This document shows positions 48,701 through 58,914 of a stretch of DNA of 64,000 bases, one piece after another. Within the stretch, counting starts at the first letter, position 1. Every line of letters starts with the position of its first letter. The position numbers and the translations under genes were made by a program. The notes under the pieces are model-generated. The model had not been told where the DNA came from and ran no database searches. It worked only from the letters and a program-made list of their open reading frames with translations. The DNA comes from Stenopsyche tienmushanensis (taxonomy: Eukaryota > Arthropoda > Insecta > Trichoptera > Stenopsychidae): NCBI GenBank assembly GCA_008973525.1, contig WACJ01000008.1, positions 248,001 through 312,000 of the forward strand, given 5' to 3'.

Positions 48701-48860
48701 TGTTTCACCAACGCAGACGACATCTGCGTCGTATCGTTTTATAAAATCAATCAATGAGCTCGCCAATTTTACCCTTTACACCGTTAGCATTCCACGCGAC
48801 GATTCTTATATTGGATATGTTGCGGAGAGCAGACCGAGGGGTGACGTTAGCCATTACTAG
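45732..48860 (-). mobile_element. Jockey-type non-LTR retrotransposon, 5'-truncated, with poly(A) tail
   Basis: The 3' end on the minus strand is a poly(A) run of about 40 bases, seen as T on + at 45732-45771. The element contains a 3' UTR, an almost complete ORF2 (46082-48766, plus 5' codons in another frame) and little else upstream: a different repeat starts at about 48898, so the gag ORF is missing. The long uninterrupted frame and the clean A tail suggest recent insertion. Confidence 0.85.
46082..48766 (-). CDS. Retrotransposon ORF2: endonuclease, reverse transcriptase (jockey type)
   Basis: About 894 codons without a stop. The N-terminus has the APE endonuclease (VVCVGETHLKY, IIAGDMNAKHHSWNC with catalytic Asp/Asn, then SSDHDPIIIDI). 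The RT domain follows: LNNKKSPGPDNIPPLAVKLL, SYRPISLLSIPGKILE, EQFGFRRAHSS, FLDVAKAFDKVWHEGL, AGVPQGSILAPILFSIYTSD and ALYADDTAIMSQ (YADD box). The C-terminal region has LLLYKSLIRPIMTYASPVWG. The frame begins at a TTG just after an in-frame TAA, whereas codons 48854-48768 in another frame read MANVTPRSALRNISNIRIVA then WNANGVKGK, the usual ORF2 beginning. A single small indel near 48766 therefore separates the start from the rest. The copy is probably inactive, or was so very recently. Confidence 0.93.
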   Translation of the reverse strand: MASSLIDFIKRYDADVVCVGETHLKYEPPKIINFSHIHSNRHYGSHGGTLIYIKNNIKHYKINIPQLINVEASAADLVLGNTALLRIISVYHPPNRLTLPTGDLDILFNDSQIPTIIAGDMNAKHHSWNCIRENSNGKILYDYVQSNPAIEIWDPGAPTHFGHRGVHDILDIAIVKNFKNKWNYNIQVVSDLSSDHDPIIIDISLDANIFFMEPKKSINWETYKKAISTTIKLPEALHSISDIETAVNKFTYQINSAIQSASHDSTPNYRDRLDLPHNIKSLIREKNRARKIWQIYRDPQSKVLLNNLEFKVKTAVLNFRNARWDKKISRLSTQDNSIWKLAKSLKRPHSKIAPLKDPQGNFVYSEQDIANVFADSLQAQCSPLDSPTDPDTDRVVYETVRSFRFSPLSTQIPYSSPGELARFIKTLNNKKSPGPDNIPPLAVKLLPNTGFSALLRIINSCLRFNHFPTGWKTANTIFIRKPHSCDYDPTSYRPISLLSIPGKILEATILSRIESEAKSLNVLPCEQFGFRRAHSSVHQLLRVTEFIHEGMETKMGTGIVFLDVAKAFDKVWHEGLLYKLLSAGFRDSTIRIIDSYLSERSFRAKNVSILSNIRPISAGVPQGSILAPILFSIYTSDIPKSDHPSDSIALYADDTAIMSQSTDMNLICRRLQSQLDLLSVWNSRWRITVNAKKSAAVLFAMGLSKKKKSHQIPLTLPSGTIPWVKQTKYLGAIFDSRLTWAPHIDSVTKKARGALAALKPILCIKSKLSIRNKLLLYKSLIRPIMTYASPVWGYRQSDNRKLKTLQSIAIRRAFGAPWYLRNSQLQYEANIPPIKDHIEYLSTNFFDSLKKVPNPIINSLSSYSSSLNRRPKAILGVKVTRNIRRFRYPKKGIG

Positions 48861-48894
48861 TTTGTGGCTTTTTATAGAGTTTTAAATATATAAT

Positions 48895-49330
48895 TGATTT
48901 ATGTGATACGCAAAACCGTAACAAGGGCGTGGCAAAGCAGGCGCCCGCTACGGGCGCAACTGGGCTTGGGGCGCAAAACGCATAACACCGACCCATAGAG
49001 TTGCACACGGTTTTTATTTTACTCGACAATTCTACTTTACATTAACCGTCATTGATTGACTCTGTCGGTTTTTATAATATTTACCACAATTCCTAATCCC
49101 TCTTTTCTTCGTTATCCCTTAAACATTGGGCTGACCCAGCCGGCATAAACCCGCAATAAAATAAAGACAACAATATTTTGCGACCGATTGTAAAATTTAA
49201 ACGACATTCGTCATATCAGCGATCCGAAAAGCGGACCGATTGGACATACAAACCATATGGCCACTCCATCCACTTTTAAAACTTTTTGAGGCATTTTCTA
49301 TGATCTGTACGGAAGCAACATGGCATCTGG
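48895..49330 (+). repeat. Repeat segment inverted relative to 51100-51430 (R1-type 3' end, copy 3)
   Basis: The stretch with CCGTAACAAGGGCGTGGCAA, GGGGCGCAAAACGC and AGAGTTGCACACGG-TTTTATTTTACTCGAC matches the reverse complement of 51240-51425 along about 180 bases. At 49210-49260 a piece with CGATCCGAAAAGCGGACCGA matches the shorter 3'-end copies at 27000 and 40080. Both parts belong to one R1-type family. Confidence 0.6.
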
Positions 49331-51099
49331 AAACTTTCTATCATAGTATTTTTTTAAACAGTGACTGCTATCGATATGTTAGGTCGGGTATTTTTGGGAC
49401 TATTACACAAAATCTAATAAAACTGTTATTAATCTTAATTGTAAAAACATTCAGATCACTTTAAATAATATTAAAAAATACATATGAATAGAACACGCAA
49501 AATTGTTTATTGCAAGCACAACTACGATGAGATCACGGTTATAGCGAGTAGTTGCATGGTCTTCTAATAAAATTGCGAGACCCAAGACAACCAATTTTTT
49601 ACAGATCCTTAAAAATGTATAATAATATTGTGGCTTTAGAAATAAAATTAATGCTATTTAATATATTTTTGGATTATTATATTTGATTATTTTACAGAAA
49701 ATTTGCACGCTTTAAAATGAGCAAATTTGCCATGTTGAGACCCCTAATATTGCGAGGCCCAAGATAGTGGCCCCTCCCTATTGATAGGCCTCTGGTATCT
49801 GAATATGTACCTCTCACCTATTGTGTAGGTGTGTGTATCTATAGATAAAATAAAGCAACCACTACACCAATAGCAATCATATTTTATTATATATTACACA
49901 ACGCACAACTTCTTCATAGCGCTCTTCAATACACTCAAAATTCTTCTTCGTATTTTGAACATCGTCTCTTTAAAAAGGGGTTGAAAAACATCATAATATA
50001 TTTTATAGGAGAGAGAAAAAAATCACAAATTGTCAATAAATGTAAAAATAAACCTCACAAATGTGCAAAGGTTAACAACCTAAAATGAGGACATGCATGT
50101 ATTTGATTCTGGACGGCTTTTCAATGTCCAAATGTCAAAGACACTTTTTTAATTTATAAAAACGACCTGGTTTTGATACACCAAGTCGACATTGATCGCC
50201 ATTTTTTAGACCGAACACAAGGCGACATCTGTTGGTTCATGAGCACTTCAATTTGTACGATAAAAATACATACATATATTTTTTATCGATTCGTTAATAT
50301 CCAAACTTTGCAATAATGGATGTGGTTCATTTTTATCGTAGAGCAAAAAATTATTGAAAGGAACTCAGCCTGATTCAACGACGATTTTTTTGCAGCTTGT
50401 TTATATAACACAATCGGCGCATTATAAATTTAATCAAACATTGTAAAACTATCGGCCTGTTGTTTTTTGGCCCGGTCACAGTTTTTTTATCGATTCGGAA
50501 TTTTTGGCGATAAAAAAAGGCGGAATTGCACTTTACGTGTATGTTTGTGACGCTTTTCGTTCAATGAGCTGCATCATAGCCGAAGAATGCAATAAAATAT
50601 TAATGAGCGTTGAATTCGGTGATAAATATTATATAAGAGATCTGGTACGATATCTTTAAAAAAAGTGGACACGTTATAGTAGCAGGAAACGACCTTGTTT
50701 TTGATGCAAACGAAAGTGCTGTGAAAAAAGACGAGTAAAAACTCAATCTGTGGAAAAAATGAGTTTAATGTATCGTTATTTGCGATTGAATCCTGTTCTT
50801 TGTTTGCGCGGTTTTGTTTTGAGCGATCGTAACCAGATGTTAATAAACATTTAAAAAAATCGGGGGGTGGAGGGGGGCGACCTTATGACAGCCCGCACAT
50901 CTAACAACACTAAGAATTAGAGTAAAACTAATTTAACGCCCCCTGGAGGCAGAGCCGTAACTACGGTATGAAGCGCCCGTGGCAAGTATCAAACTTAACG
51001 CCCCCCGGAAGTCCAATTTTTTAAAAGTTAACTAAAGATAGTCCCAAAAATAAGTCCCGACCTAACGTATAAATGGCGGTTACTGTTATAAAGAAAATA
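49331..51099. other. Unassigned repeat-rich interval
   Basis: This is AT-rich sequence with scattered GC words (for example GGGGGGTGGAGGGGGGC near 50865). At 50500-50640 the + strand has short open runs, but stops break every frame and I assign nothing. The interval is flanked on both sides by R1-type pieces and is probably decayed element sequence. Confidence 0.4.
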
Positions 51100-51430
51100 C
51101 TATGATAGAAAGTGTCTAAATGCTACGTTCCGTGACAGAATTCTCAATCGGTCCGCTTTTCGGATCGCTGATATGACAAATGAGCGCCTCGCGATCTTAT
51201 GCCATACCTGAATATGACGATAACGAAGAAAATAGGGATTATACAACTTAGTATATATATAAAAACGGACAGAGTCAATCAGTGTTAGCTCGTGTAAAAT
51301 AGAATGGTCGAGTAAAATAAAACCCATGTGCAACTCTTGACCGGGTCGATATTCTGCGTTTTGCGCCCCAAGCTCAGTTGCGCCCGTGGCGAGCGCCTGC
51401 TTTGCCACGCCCTTGTTACGGCTCTGCCTG
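51100..51430 (-). repeat. R1-clade 3'-end repeat, copy 4
   Basis: The minus strand reads HMGFILLDHSILHELTLIDS and, further on, SFVISAIRKADRLRI, the same tail as copies 1 and 2, plus the ATTCTGCGTTTTGCGCCCCA word shared with 27048. It is the inverted partner of 48898-49075. Confidence 0.6.
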
Positions 51431-51492
51431 GAGGAACCAACTTCTGCTCAATCTGGTGACCGAGCGCAATGCAATACGCAAAACCATATAAA

Positions 51493-52440
51493 TTAAAAAG
51501 GGATGTAAGAAAATAGAGGGGGGGGGTTAAGCCGCGCGGGGGCGAAAGCGCTGAGGGAGCCAGGACGGGTCACCAGATCTTTGTGTCCCACTGGCCCCTC
51601 ACATGGCCTGCGGATATGACACAAAAGCGCCTCCCGCTCGGCCCCCATGCCTTCACACGACCACAGAACATGTTCTGCGTCTATGCTCGGTGCAGTGCAT
51701 AGAAAATCCGAGTGATCCGATAGCCCAAGTCCCATTAAGTGGGTACTAAAATGGCCGTGGCCCATGAGAAATTGCGCCATCCAATGATTGGGCGCAATTG
51801 TTTTTGGAACTGAAACAAGTGGTGGCCACTTGTTGAATTGGGCCATCTATCCTGTTATGTTTTTGTGGCCGCGACCTCAACCCATCTCCTCAGAGACGCC
51901 TTGCCGTCAATTATCTCCACCGCCTACTCCACCGTGCGAAGTGAATCGCCGATCATCACTGCGTGGCCCTTCCTCAATCTGTGAACTGCGGCCATTACCT
52001 GGAGCTTCAGATCCATTGGAAGGACTCCTGCCAAGACTGGTAGGCTGACCCAGTCGTCCCAGTTTGTGAGCCCATGCGCCGGCACCATACGTCACAATGC
52101 TGACGTACAGGGCTTGGTATGCTGTGCGCATGCTGCGCCCGTAGAAGCCCCAATCGGTTCTCGCCAGTCGCTACATTCTCCCGAAGACGTTAAAGGTCTT
52201 TTTTGAGGCTTCGCTGACATGTTGCCGAATCTGCATCCTCTCTCAATGGTGACTCCCAAGTAGTTGACGGATTCCTTAAATTGAATCCGTGTTCCCCCAT
52301 GCTGATTCTTGGTAACGTGTTCTTCTTGAGTCGGTTACTTCTGGAGCCCCCCTCGAGCACCAATCTCACGGGCATTCCCAGGGCAAAGGCCAGTTTGTTC
52401 AGGACGCTCTAGATAATTTGTCTGAGCAGATTTAATTCAC
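51493..52440 (-). pseudogene. R1-clade non-LTR retrotransposon C-terminal part
   Basis: In several minus-strand frames: NKLAFALGMPVRLVLEGGSR (post-RT strand), YQALYVSIVTYGAGAWAHKL, then FLMGHGHFSTHLMGLGLSD and DFLC-(8)-DAEHVLWSCEG, a CCHC-type zinc knuckle as found at the C-terminus of R1-clade ORF2. It ends at a stop at 51493. Frameshifts occur at least twice. Confidence 0.75.
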
Positions 52441-52584
52441 CAGATTAACAGTGACATCTTCCGTCTCTCTCTAGGTGAAATGTGATATTTTAACAGCGCC
52501 ATCTTCTGTGGCGCTGCGGGGACATTGCACCTGCAAGAACGACCGATCGCTTATTGCGCGTGCGTCGTTGCCTGTTAGGTGGTG

Positions 52585-52859
52585 ACGCGCAGGAGGCGGG
52601 AGTCGGGAAGAGTTGTCAGTTGCTCTTGGCTGCGGGAAGACGTCCTTCCCGCAGCTAAGAATGCCGCTCCCACGCACTCGTCGAGGTTCGTTCTTCTCTC
52701 AGACCGTTATGTAACCGGGCGAATAGGATGAGGTGGAACAGAAAGATTGCTTTGATAACCTCTTTATTATTCACGAGAGAGAGATCTAACTGCGGAAAGG
52801 ACGTCCTCCCGCAGTCAAGGCTATCCGACGACTCCTCCTGGCTCCCGCTTCCTACGCGT
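52585..52859. repeat. GC-rich imperfect inverted repeat with inner palindromes
   Basis: The outer arms begin ACGCGCAGGAGGCGGGAG and end CTCCCGCTTCCTACGCGT. Each arm carries a near-perfect palindrome: CTGCGGGAAGACGTCCTTCC(CGCAG) on the left and CTGCGGAAAGGACGTCCTCC(CGCAG) on the right. GC content is far above the surroundings. It may be a foldback element, or the facing ends of two inserted copies. Confidence 0.65.
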
Positions 52860-52864
52860 CTGTT

Positions 52865-53280
52865 TAATATAAAAAATAGCTTGAAGGAGAAAGAATTTTA
52901 TTTATTTAAGAAAAGATAAAATACAATTCAAAACAAGATAAAAAATATGCCCGAAATAACATTAAAGCGTCGAGAGTTTCGTCATTTCGCTTGGATCTGG
53001 TTTTGGAAGCCAGGCAACTCGCTGCTGAAAATGCACGCCCAGCCTCCACACTCGTTGGAGGTATCGTCATCAGATATTTCAATGCTAATTCGAGTTGATG
53101 ACCGCGTGAGCCCCCATTTTCGTATAACACCATCAATGTGACTGATAGAATTTGCTTCTGCTGAGACACGGACTAAAACTCACAAGATTCCTGATTTACC
53201 GATAAATTATTTATTTCCGTCGCTGCAGACGAATACTTATATACTATAATACTTTGATGTGATTCATAATTATATTACGG
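52865..53280 (-). pseudogene. hAT transposase C-terminal fragment, copy 1
   Basis: The minus strand reads LELALKYLMTIPPTSVEAGR then AFSAASCLASKTRSKRNDET and LDALMLFRAYF, the hAT dimerisation domain. Both flanks (a tail word around 52870-52930 and the upstream 53170-53280) match the copy at 62690-63100 in opposite orientation, so the two are remnants of one family. Confidence 0.85.
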
Positions 53281-53289
53281 AGGAATACA

Positions 53290-53530
53290 AAAATTCTGAA
53301 CCCCGTATCTATTGTATTGCATATCGATATTCCCATTATTAGAGTCGAGGTGTAGTAAATACATCACCGGTAGGGGAAGGTTAAAAGTTTTCAACTAGCA
53401 ATAATCACACCTCAGATTAACCTCATTGAAACATCATAACAATTTGAAAAACATATATGTACTGTATAGGCGTCGCCTAAGCTCGCCAATTAGTAGTTAC
53501 GCCACTGTTTCCAAGCGTCCAAATTTCGGC
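53290..53530 (+). repeat. Dispersed repeat family A, copy 4 (longest)
   Basis: Fullest copy: CCCCGTATCTATTGTATTGC, CATATCGATATTCCCATTAT, GTGTAGTAAATACATCACCG, a middle of about 80 bases, AACAATTTGAAAAACATATA and finally TTACGCCACTGTTTCCAAGC. It is attached to the hAT remnant on its left, as is copy 5. Confidence 0.75.
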
Positions 53531-53658
53531 GGGATTGTCTCGATTTAGTAGCCTTCATTGTGCTGGTGGGGTGTACGATTTCTGTTAGATAAAAATTTCA
53601 ATTCCGAATTTTTCGGGATTACGTTTACTAATCCCGGGGTCATGTATTACGGATGACG

Positions 53659-53689
53659 ATATATCGCTGTCCGGCGCTAAAAGGGTTAA
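53659..53689 (+). mobile_element. Possible piggyBac-like right terminus
   Basis: CGCTGTCCGGCGCTAAAAGGG followed by TTAA has the form of a piggyBac-type end. A similar, more decayed end facing the other way is at 2674-2720. No matching left end was found nearby. Confidence 0.35.
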
Positions 53690-54565
53690 AACTCATTCAG
53701 ACCATGATAAACATAGTGGGCATTAATGTGCCAAAATGGAGCCGGAAACATTTTTCTAGTGAATGTTTTGGAATGTCCAAAATATGCAATATATTTAATT
53801 TATTTATTTAACTATTAATATCTTGTTTAAAATTACGCGACAGATTTTTTATGATCAAAGTAGGTCTTAGCTATATCTTTATCGCTCGTTGCTCCAAATT
53901 GTTAGTAGATTTCCCCTTCAATCGAATATTGCTTGGTTGAAGAATATATTTACATATTTCGAATTTCACTCGGTGTAAAGTCTAATTTTTCAAAGTTAGC
54001 AAATATTTAATCCTAGAAATAAAATATTTTTTAACTAAATTTGCAAAGAGGATGAACCCAATAACAATATTAGATATGGTTGTTAAAAAGAAACACTTGC
54101 TTTCGTTAGTTGAATCGACTAATCTAAGTCTTCTCTGATTAAAATTGTAAAAAATATTTTTTTTTCTTATTCTAATTGGTATTATTATAATGATTTAATT
54201 CAATAATCATTATTTGAAATTGAATAAAGATGTGATTATTTTAAAATAATGATTTAATCTACAAAACTGAATAACATTTTTATCTTTGATATTGATGATT
54301 TTAAATTATAATTGTACAAATGGACATAATAATTTATGTCATTCTTAAATGTTTAAATCATTTAATGAACCCCCACACAATTTGTAATCATTTTAATTTA
54401 TCGTATATCAATCTATATGTTTTATTTAATACTTGTATTGATTTAATAATTCATATCCTTGACGGCAAAAGATAGTTGCTACGCTACTTGTATGGCATTA
54501 TAAATACTAACATACTCAATTCTATCAAATACAAGTCAAATTTGCAACACAATTCTAAAACCACG
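53690..54565. other. AT-rich spacer before the candidate gene
   Basis: No coding signal, inverted repeat or element end that I can support. The promoter of the candidate gene starting at 54566 would lie here. Confidence 0.4.
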
Positions 54566-55528
54566 ATGAATTCACCTACTGAGAGTTCAAATTCGAGCAT
54601 GCAAAGTTCATCCAAAATAAGCTACAGCGAGATCAACAGAAGCGAAATAGTATTCAAAGGTATTAAGGAATTAAAATCATATTTAATAAAAAACAAAGCA
54701 TTCATTTAGTATTGCGAGGTCAAATATTATTAAGATAAAGTAATACATTTTTCATAGAATATAAATATAAAGCATGTTTTTTTTATATTTATAGGAAGTA
54801 AATGTGATAATATGTGATATACTGCATTTTAAAATAGTGTAAATTATCCAATAGAGTTATTATTTCATAAATTAATTAATTCTAACTACAATCTATCCAT
54901 ATTAAGTGCGTTATGATAATCATATGAATACATATTTTATTGTAGAATCAACCCAAATTGATATCGAGATCGGGATTCAGACGGAGCGAATAACGTCAAT
55001 CTTTAACGATGTAATATACAAAACGGAAATTGCTATTTTCACGCTTCACATGGACAATGATGATCTTGATTCAGTGGCAAAGATAGTCAGTGAAAGAGAT
55101 TTATATTCGATACGAAAATTCCACGCTAAACCATGTACGCCGAGAGTGAAAAAATCAACTCAATATGAAATAATAACCAAAGAAGACATACAAAAGGTAT
55201 TGCTCTTGATCTTTATGTTTAATTCAAACAAGGTTTTTAATCAAATTTAATTTATTTATAAATTTGTAAGAACAATTTCATCTTTGCATTTTTTTATTCA
55301 AAATAGTACATCATGAACCCTGGACCAAAGATATATCCAGAACTTTCACAAATTATTTGGATTATCATGAAGTATCCAACGCTGCGTACTATAATCGAAA
55401 ACAAAATACAGCAAGTACGATGATAGTCTATCAAATATATTTTGGTATAGTTTCAATTATATGTATATAATTTCATGTCTTATATTTATTTTCATATGTG
55501 CAAACAGTTACGAATTGAAAACAATAAG
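54566..55528 (+). CDS. Unrecognised small multi-exon candidate gene
   Basis: Four possible exons in phase: 54566-54659 (MNSPTESSNSSMQSSSKISY...), 54946-55196 (ESTQIDIEIGIQTERITSIF...), 55307-55414 (YIMNPGPKIYPELSQIIWII...) and a 21-nt micro-exon 55508-55528 (LRIENNK). All have GT-AG borders, and the phases join (94, 251, 108 and 21 nt). No terminal exon with a convincing stop is visible before GMC-B, which lies on the other strand, so the gene is incomplete or its 3' part has been lost. I do not recognise a family; the polar, Gln/Thr-rich character (IGIQTE, KKSTQYEI) recalls low-complexity parts of axonemal proteins, but this is not an assignment. Alternatively these are chance open stretches. 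Confidence 0.35.
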
Positions 55529-55652
55529 GTAAGAAAATTTATAATATTTAAAGTCTTTTATTATAAAAAAAATTATGCACTTCATTGCATTTTAAATATA
55601 ATATATTACTAAACTAAATATGATTTCATGTTATATATTCAGACTTGCATGT

Positions 55653-55658
55653 TTTATT
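55653..55658 (-). terminator. Likely poly(A) signal of GMC-B
   Basis: AATAAA on the minus strand, 66 bases after the GMC-B stop. This is a position-based call. Confidence 0.4.
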
Positions 55659-55724
55659 TAAGTGCTACAAATTCATTTTCAATATTTAATATGAATAATG
55701 TTGATATTCAAATATTTTTCCATA

Positions 55725-58116
55725 TTACGAATGTGTATTTTTAAGGATATCGGCCAATTTTTCACCAACCATAATAGACGGTGCATTCGTATGCGCTGCC
55801 ATGGGTTTTGGTATTACGCTAGTATCTGCAACCCTTAATTTTTTTATGCCGTAAACTCTAAGTTCGTTGTCTACAACGGCCTCCGGATCTGTTGGAGGAC
55901 CCATTTTACAAGTTCCAACTTGGTGATGTAACGTTGTACCCAATGTTCTTACGGCGCAGGCCCAATATTCATCGGTTCCAAATGTATGATCTCTACATGT
56001 GGGATAGTGCTTTTTATACAATTTGGATCCGTATTTCTTGAAAGCCTTTGTTTTGGATAGCTTTATTGCGAATTTTATTCCTTCGACTAACGTATCCAGA
56101 TCCCTTTTGTCTGAAAAATAATCATAATAAAATTTGGGCCAGTGGAATGGATTTTTGTCTTTCAGTTTGAGGAAGCCCTTAGATTTTGGATGTAAAAGCA
56201 TTGGGAAAATAGACCAGCAGTCCTTTTCCACTACGTCTCCGAATACTTCATTGAAGAATGAATCGGAGATTTTCATTCCTTTGCGGACGGCTCCACTAGC
56301 ATCCCCCGTTAATCCTGCAGATATGAATAGCATTTCCATGTCGGGATGTTCTAAGGTTTCATCGGATACGTTTGTTTTTATATAACCGATTCCTTCTACG
56401 CCCCCCGGAATGGTAAATATACCTTCGCCGTAATTTATCCACTTAACAAAATTATTTAAGTTGAGGACTTTATTCTCAATGACACCAAGGTTTGAGGTGT
56501 TCATATGAAATATGAGACCGGGGAACGTTAAATGGTCGTATATATTTTCACCGACTTTTAAATCTTGAATTGTTTCTATTCCCAGTTCTTGGAGATGTTG
56601 CTTTGGGCCAATTCCAGAAAGCATCAGCAGCTGAGGTGATCCAAAAGCGCCCGCTGATAATATTATTTCTTTTTTGGCTCTCACTTTATAAGCCATTCTA
56701 TTGCGTACATATTCCAAAGATTTGGCCGTTTTAGTCTTATGGCTTATGTTGATTTTAACGACTCTACTGTGTGACAATATATGTAAGTTCGGTCTCTCCT
56801 TAAATGGATGCAGAAATGCCCTGGCTGCACTTTGTCGTCTACCGTTTTTGATATTCGCCTGTATGCGTCCAAATCCTATTTCATCTCCTTGATTATAATC
56901 AATCAGTTTTTGGCCGAGTTCATTTGCAGCTTTCAAAAAAGCTTCACTCAATACAGTTCTAGAAATAGTATTATTAAGTTTAAATACATGTTAAATATAT
57001 AGTTTTTATATCGTTATATGTTTTACCTATATGGAGGATATTCAACCGACATTATTCCATCTGTACCATGATGTTTTGATTTTTCCAATCCTTTTAATCT
57101 TGCTCTTTCTGATTTCATGAAATATGGTAATACATCATCGTATGACCTAAAATATATTTTTAATATTTATCCAGTCGATATAATATAGTTTATAGATTAA
57201 GATACTCACCATCCAGGATTTCCTGCTTCTGCAACTCTATCCCAATCAATTCTTTTCCCTCTAGTATATATCATGTAATTAATTATTGAACTTCCACCTA
57301 TGCCTTTACCCCTTGGCCATGCACAACGCTGTTCATCCATACCTAAAAAAATTTTCATAAATTACATCAATCGTTTGCCGTTTAAAATATAGTTTTGTAT
57401 GAGTAAATATTATTATATCAACATATTACCCATGCACAATCCTTCTTGTTTTTCTTGCCTATAGCCCCAATTAAAATCAGTACTCTGAAAATAACCAGCA
57501 AGTAAAGGCACATCTGTTAGTAAAATCTCAGGACCGCCTGCTTCTAAAAGAAGTACGGACCAATTTTCATTTTCACTGAGTCTGCTAGCCAAAACACTGC
57601 CCGCTGCTCCCGCACCGACAATCACAAAATCATATTCTTTCAGCGGATTGCTTAAACCTGCAATAAATATATCAAAGTTCTTATTAATCAACTTCACCTC
57701 TTTTACACGATGGGTATTAAATTAATTTCATCTGAAATTATTAGTTTTCAAAGCATTTTTTTGTCCATATTTTATGTATTTATTAAATAAATAGATATGC
57801 CATTACCTGATGGTAAAGAATAATGATCCCTTAGGAAGTCAAAAGGATCCATATTATCAACTGGCCTATAGTTGTAAGCTGGACTCTGCCTCATCACTGA
57901 GAGCAACGGCAATTGCACAAAAGGAAAATATTTTCCTGTGCGACTCCTCATTATATCAGGACCATTGTCTTCGTCATCTTCATACTCTGCATAAATTCCA
58001 TCGGATGTGACTTGTTCTGGTTGTTCTAATATTTGATCGGTTACATTGATTATTTTAGCACTTTGTACGACATTAAACAATTGATAGCACACCAAAATTA
58101 GGCACAGCTTGAACAT
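55725..58116 (-). CDS. GMC oxidoreductase (glucose dehydrogenase-like), GMC-B, canonical catalytic residues
   Basis: Secreted FAD enzyme, paralog of GMC-A. Exons in transcript order: 58116-57807, 57657-57430, 57342-57210, 57146-57027, 56958-55725; 674 aa. Exons 3, 4 and 5 have the same lengths as in GMC-A (133, 120 and 1,234 nt). Signal peptide [19 protein letters not shown], acidic spacer ([11 protein letters not shown]), FAD fold ([19 protein letters not shown]), GMC signature 1 ([20 protein letters not shown]) and signature 2 ([19 protein letters not shown]). At the C-terminus [14 protein letters not shown] supplies the His equivalent to glucose oxidase His516, and [11 protein letters not shown] supplies the second His. 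So, unlike GMC-A, it has the full catalytic pair. The acceptor could be a quinone or oxygen; the substrate is not deducible. Confidence 0.92.
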
Positions 58117-58740
58117 TATGGTTTTGGAATAAATTTCATTGGTTCCAATTTCAGCAAAATATTATTGCGAAATATTATCGAATCGTTTTTCTGTAGTTCT
58201 TGTATGCTTCTCTGGTTATTCGCAATTGCGTCCACCTCACGAGAGACACAGATTCTATGTGAACTTGTAGGGTATTCAACTCCTTCGCAATCTTCTTTAA
58301 GGAACTCGTTTTAAGATTGCTATATAACATGGACAATTTTATATAATAAAAACGAAACAGTACAATTTCAACGTGATCAATAAATACTTTTTTGTTAATG
58401 CAGCTAATAGTACAAAATTTTGTATTATTGTTAAACCAGTTCGACAGTATTGTGAATAATCGATAAGATAAATCATTTGTTCATTAGTGAATGTTTTAGA
58501 TATATCAGGTATTTCTTAGGATAAAATAAAGCAGTTATTTTAGTCTACAAATAATGCTTAAGAAATTTTTTCGACCGAACGAATTGATTCTGCAACAAAT
58601 GGTTTAAATTGCTTTAATTTTCCACCAATTTTCAAGCAAGCAAAAAATATTCAAATTCTCAAACTTTCACGCGTGTAATATCTATTTCGCCGTTTTATTG
58701 AATCTACCGGTTAATTATTATATTGAACACTCATTTTACA
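58117..58740. other. Upstream region of GMC-B
   Basis: AT-rich, expected to hold the GMC-B promoter. No motif or repeat is supported. Confidence 0.4.
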
Positions 58741-58744
58741 TCAA

Positions 58745-58895
58745 CGTTTGTCCATGAGAAAGCTCTGTTCGAAGCGAGTACCGCGTTTGCTCGCAGTCGA
58801 TCAAAAACAACAACGCGTCCACAATTCAGAGCGCTGTTTGGAGCTGTTTTAATGCATTAAAAATGTTTTATTTCATGCGGTATGTGACAATGGAT
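58745..58895 (+). pseudogene. Mariner transposase fragment (second family)
   Basis: The + strand reads LSMRKLCSKRVPRLLAVDQK then QQRVHNSERCLELF, a stop, and CIKNVLFHAV. The motif is that of the mariner linker region, but the wording differs from the copies at 26425 and 39470, so it is probably another family. It is a dead fragment. Confidence 0.65.
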
Positions 58896-58914
58896 AGAAC
58901 ATGAATTCAGCACT

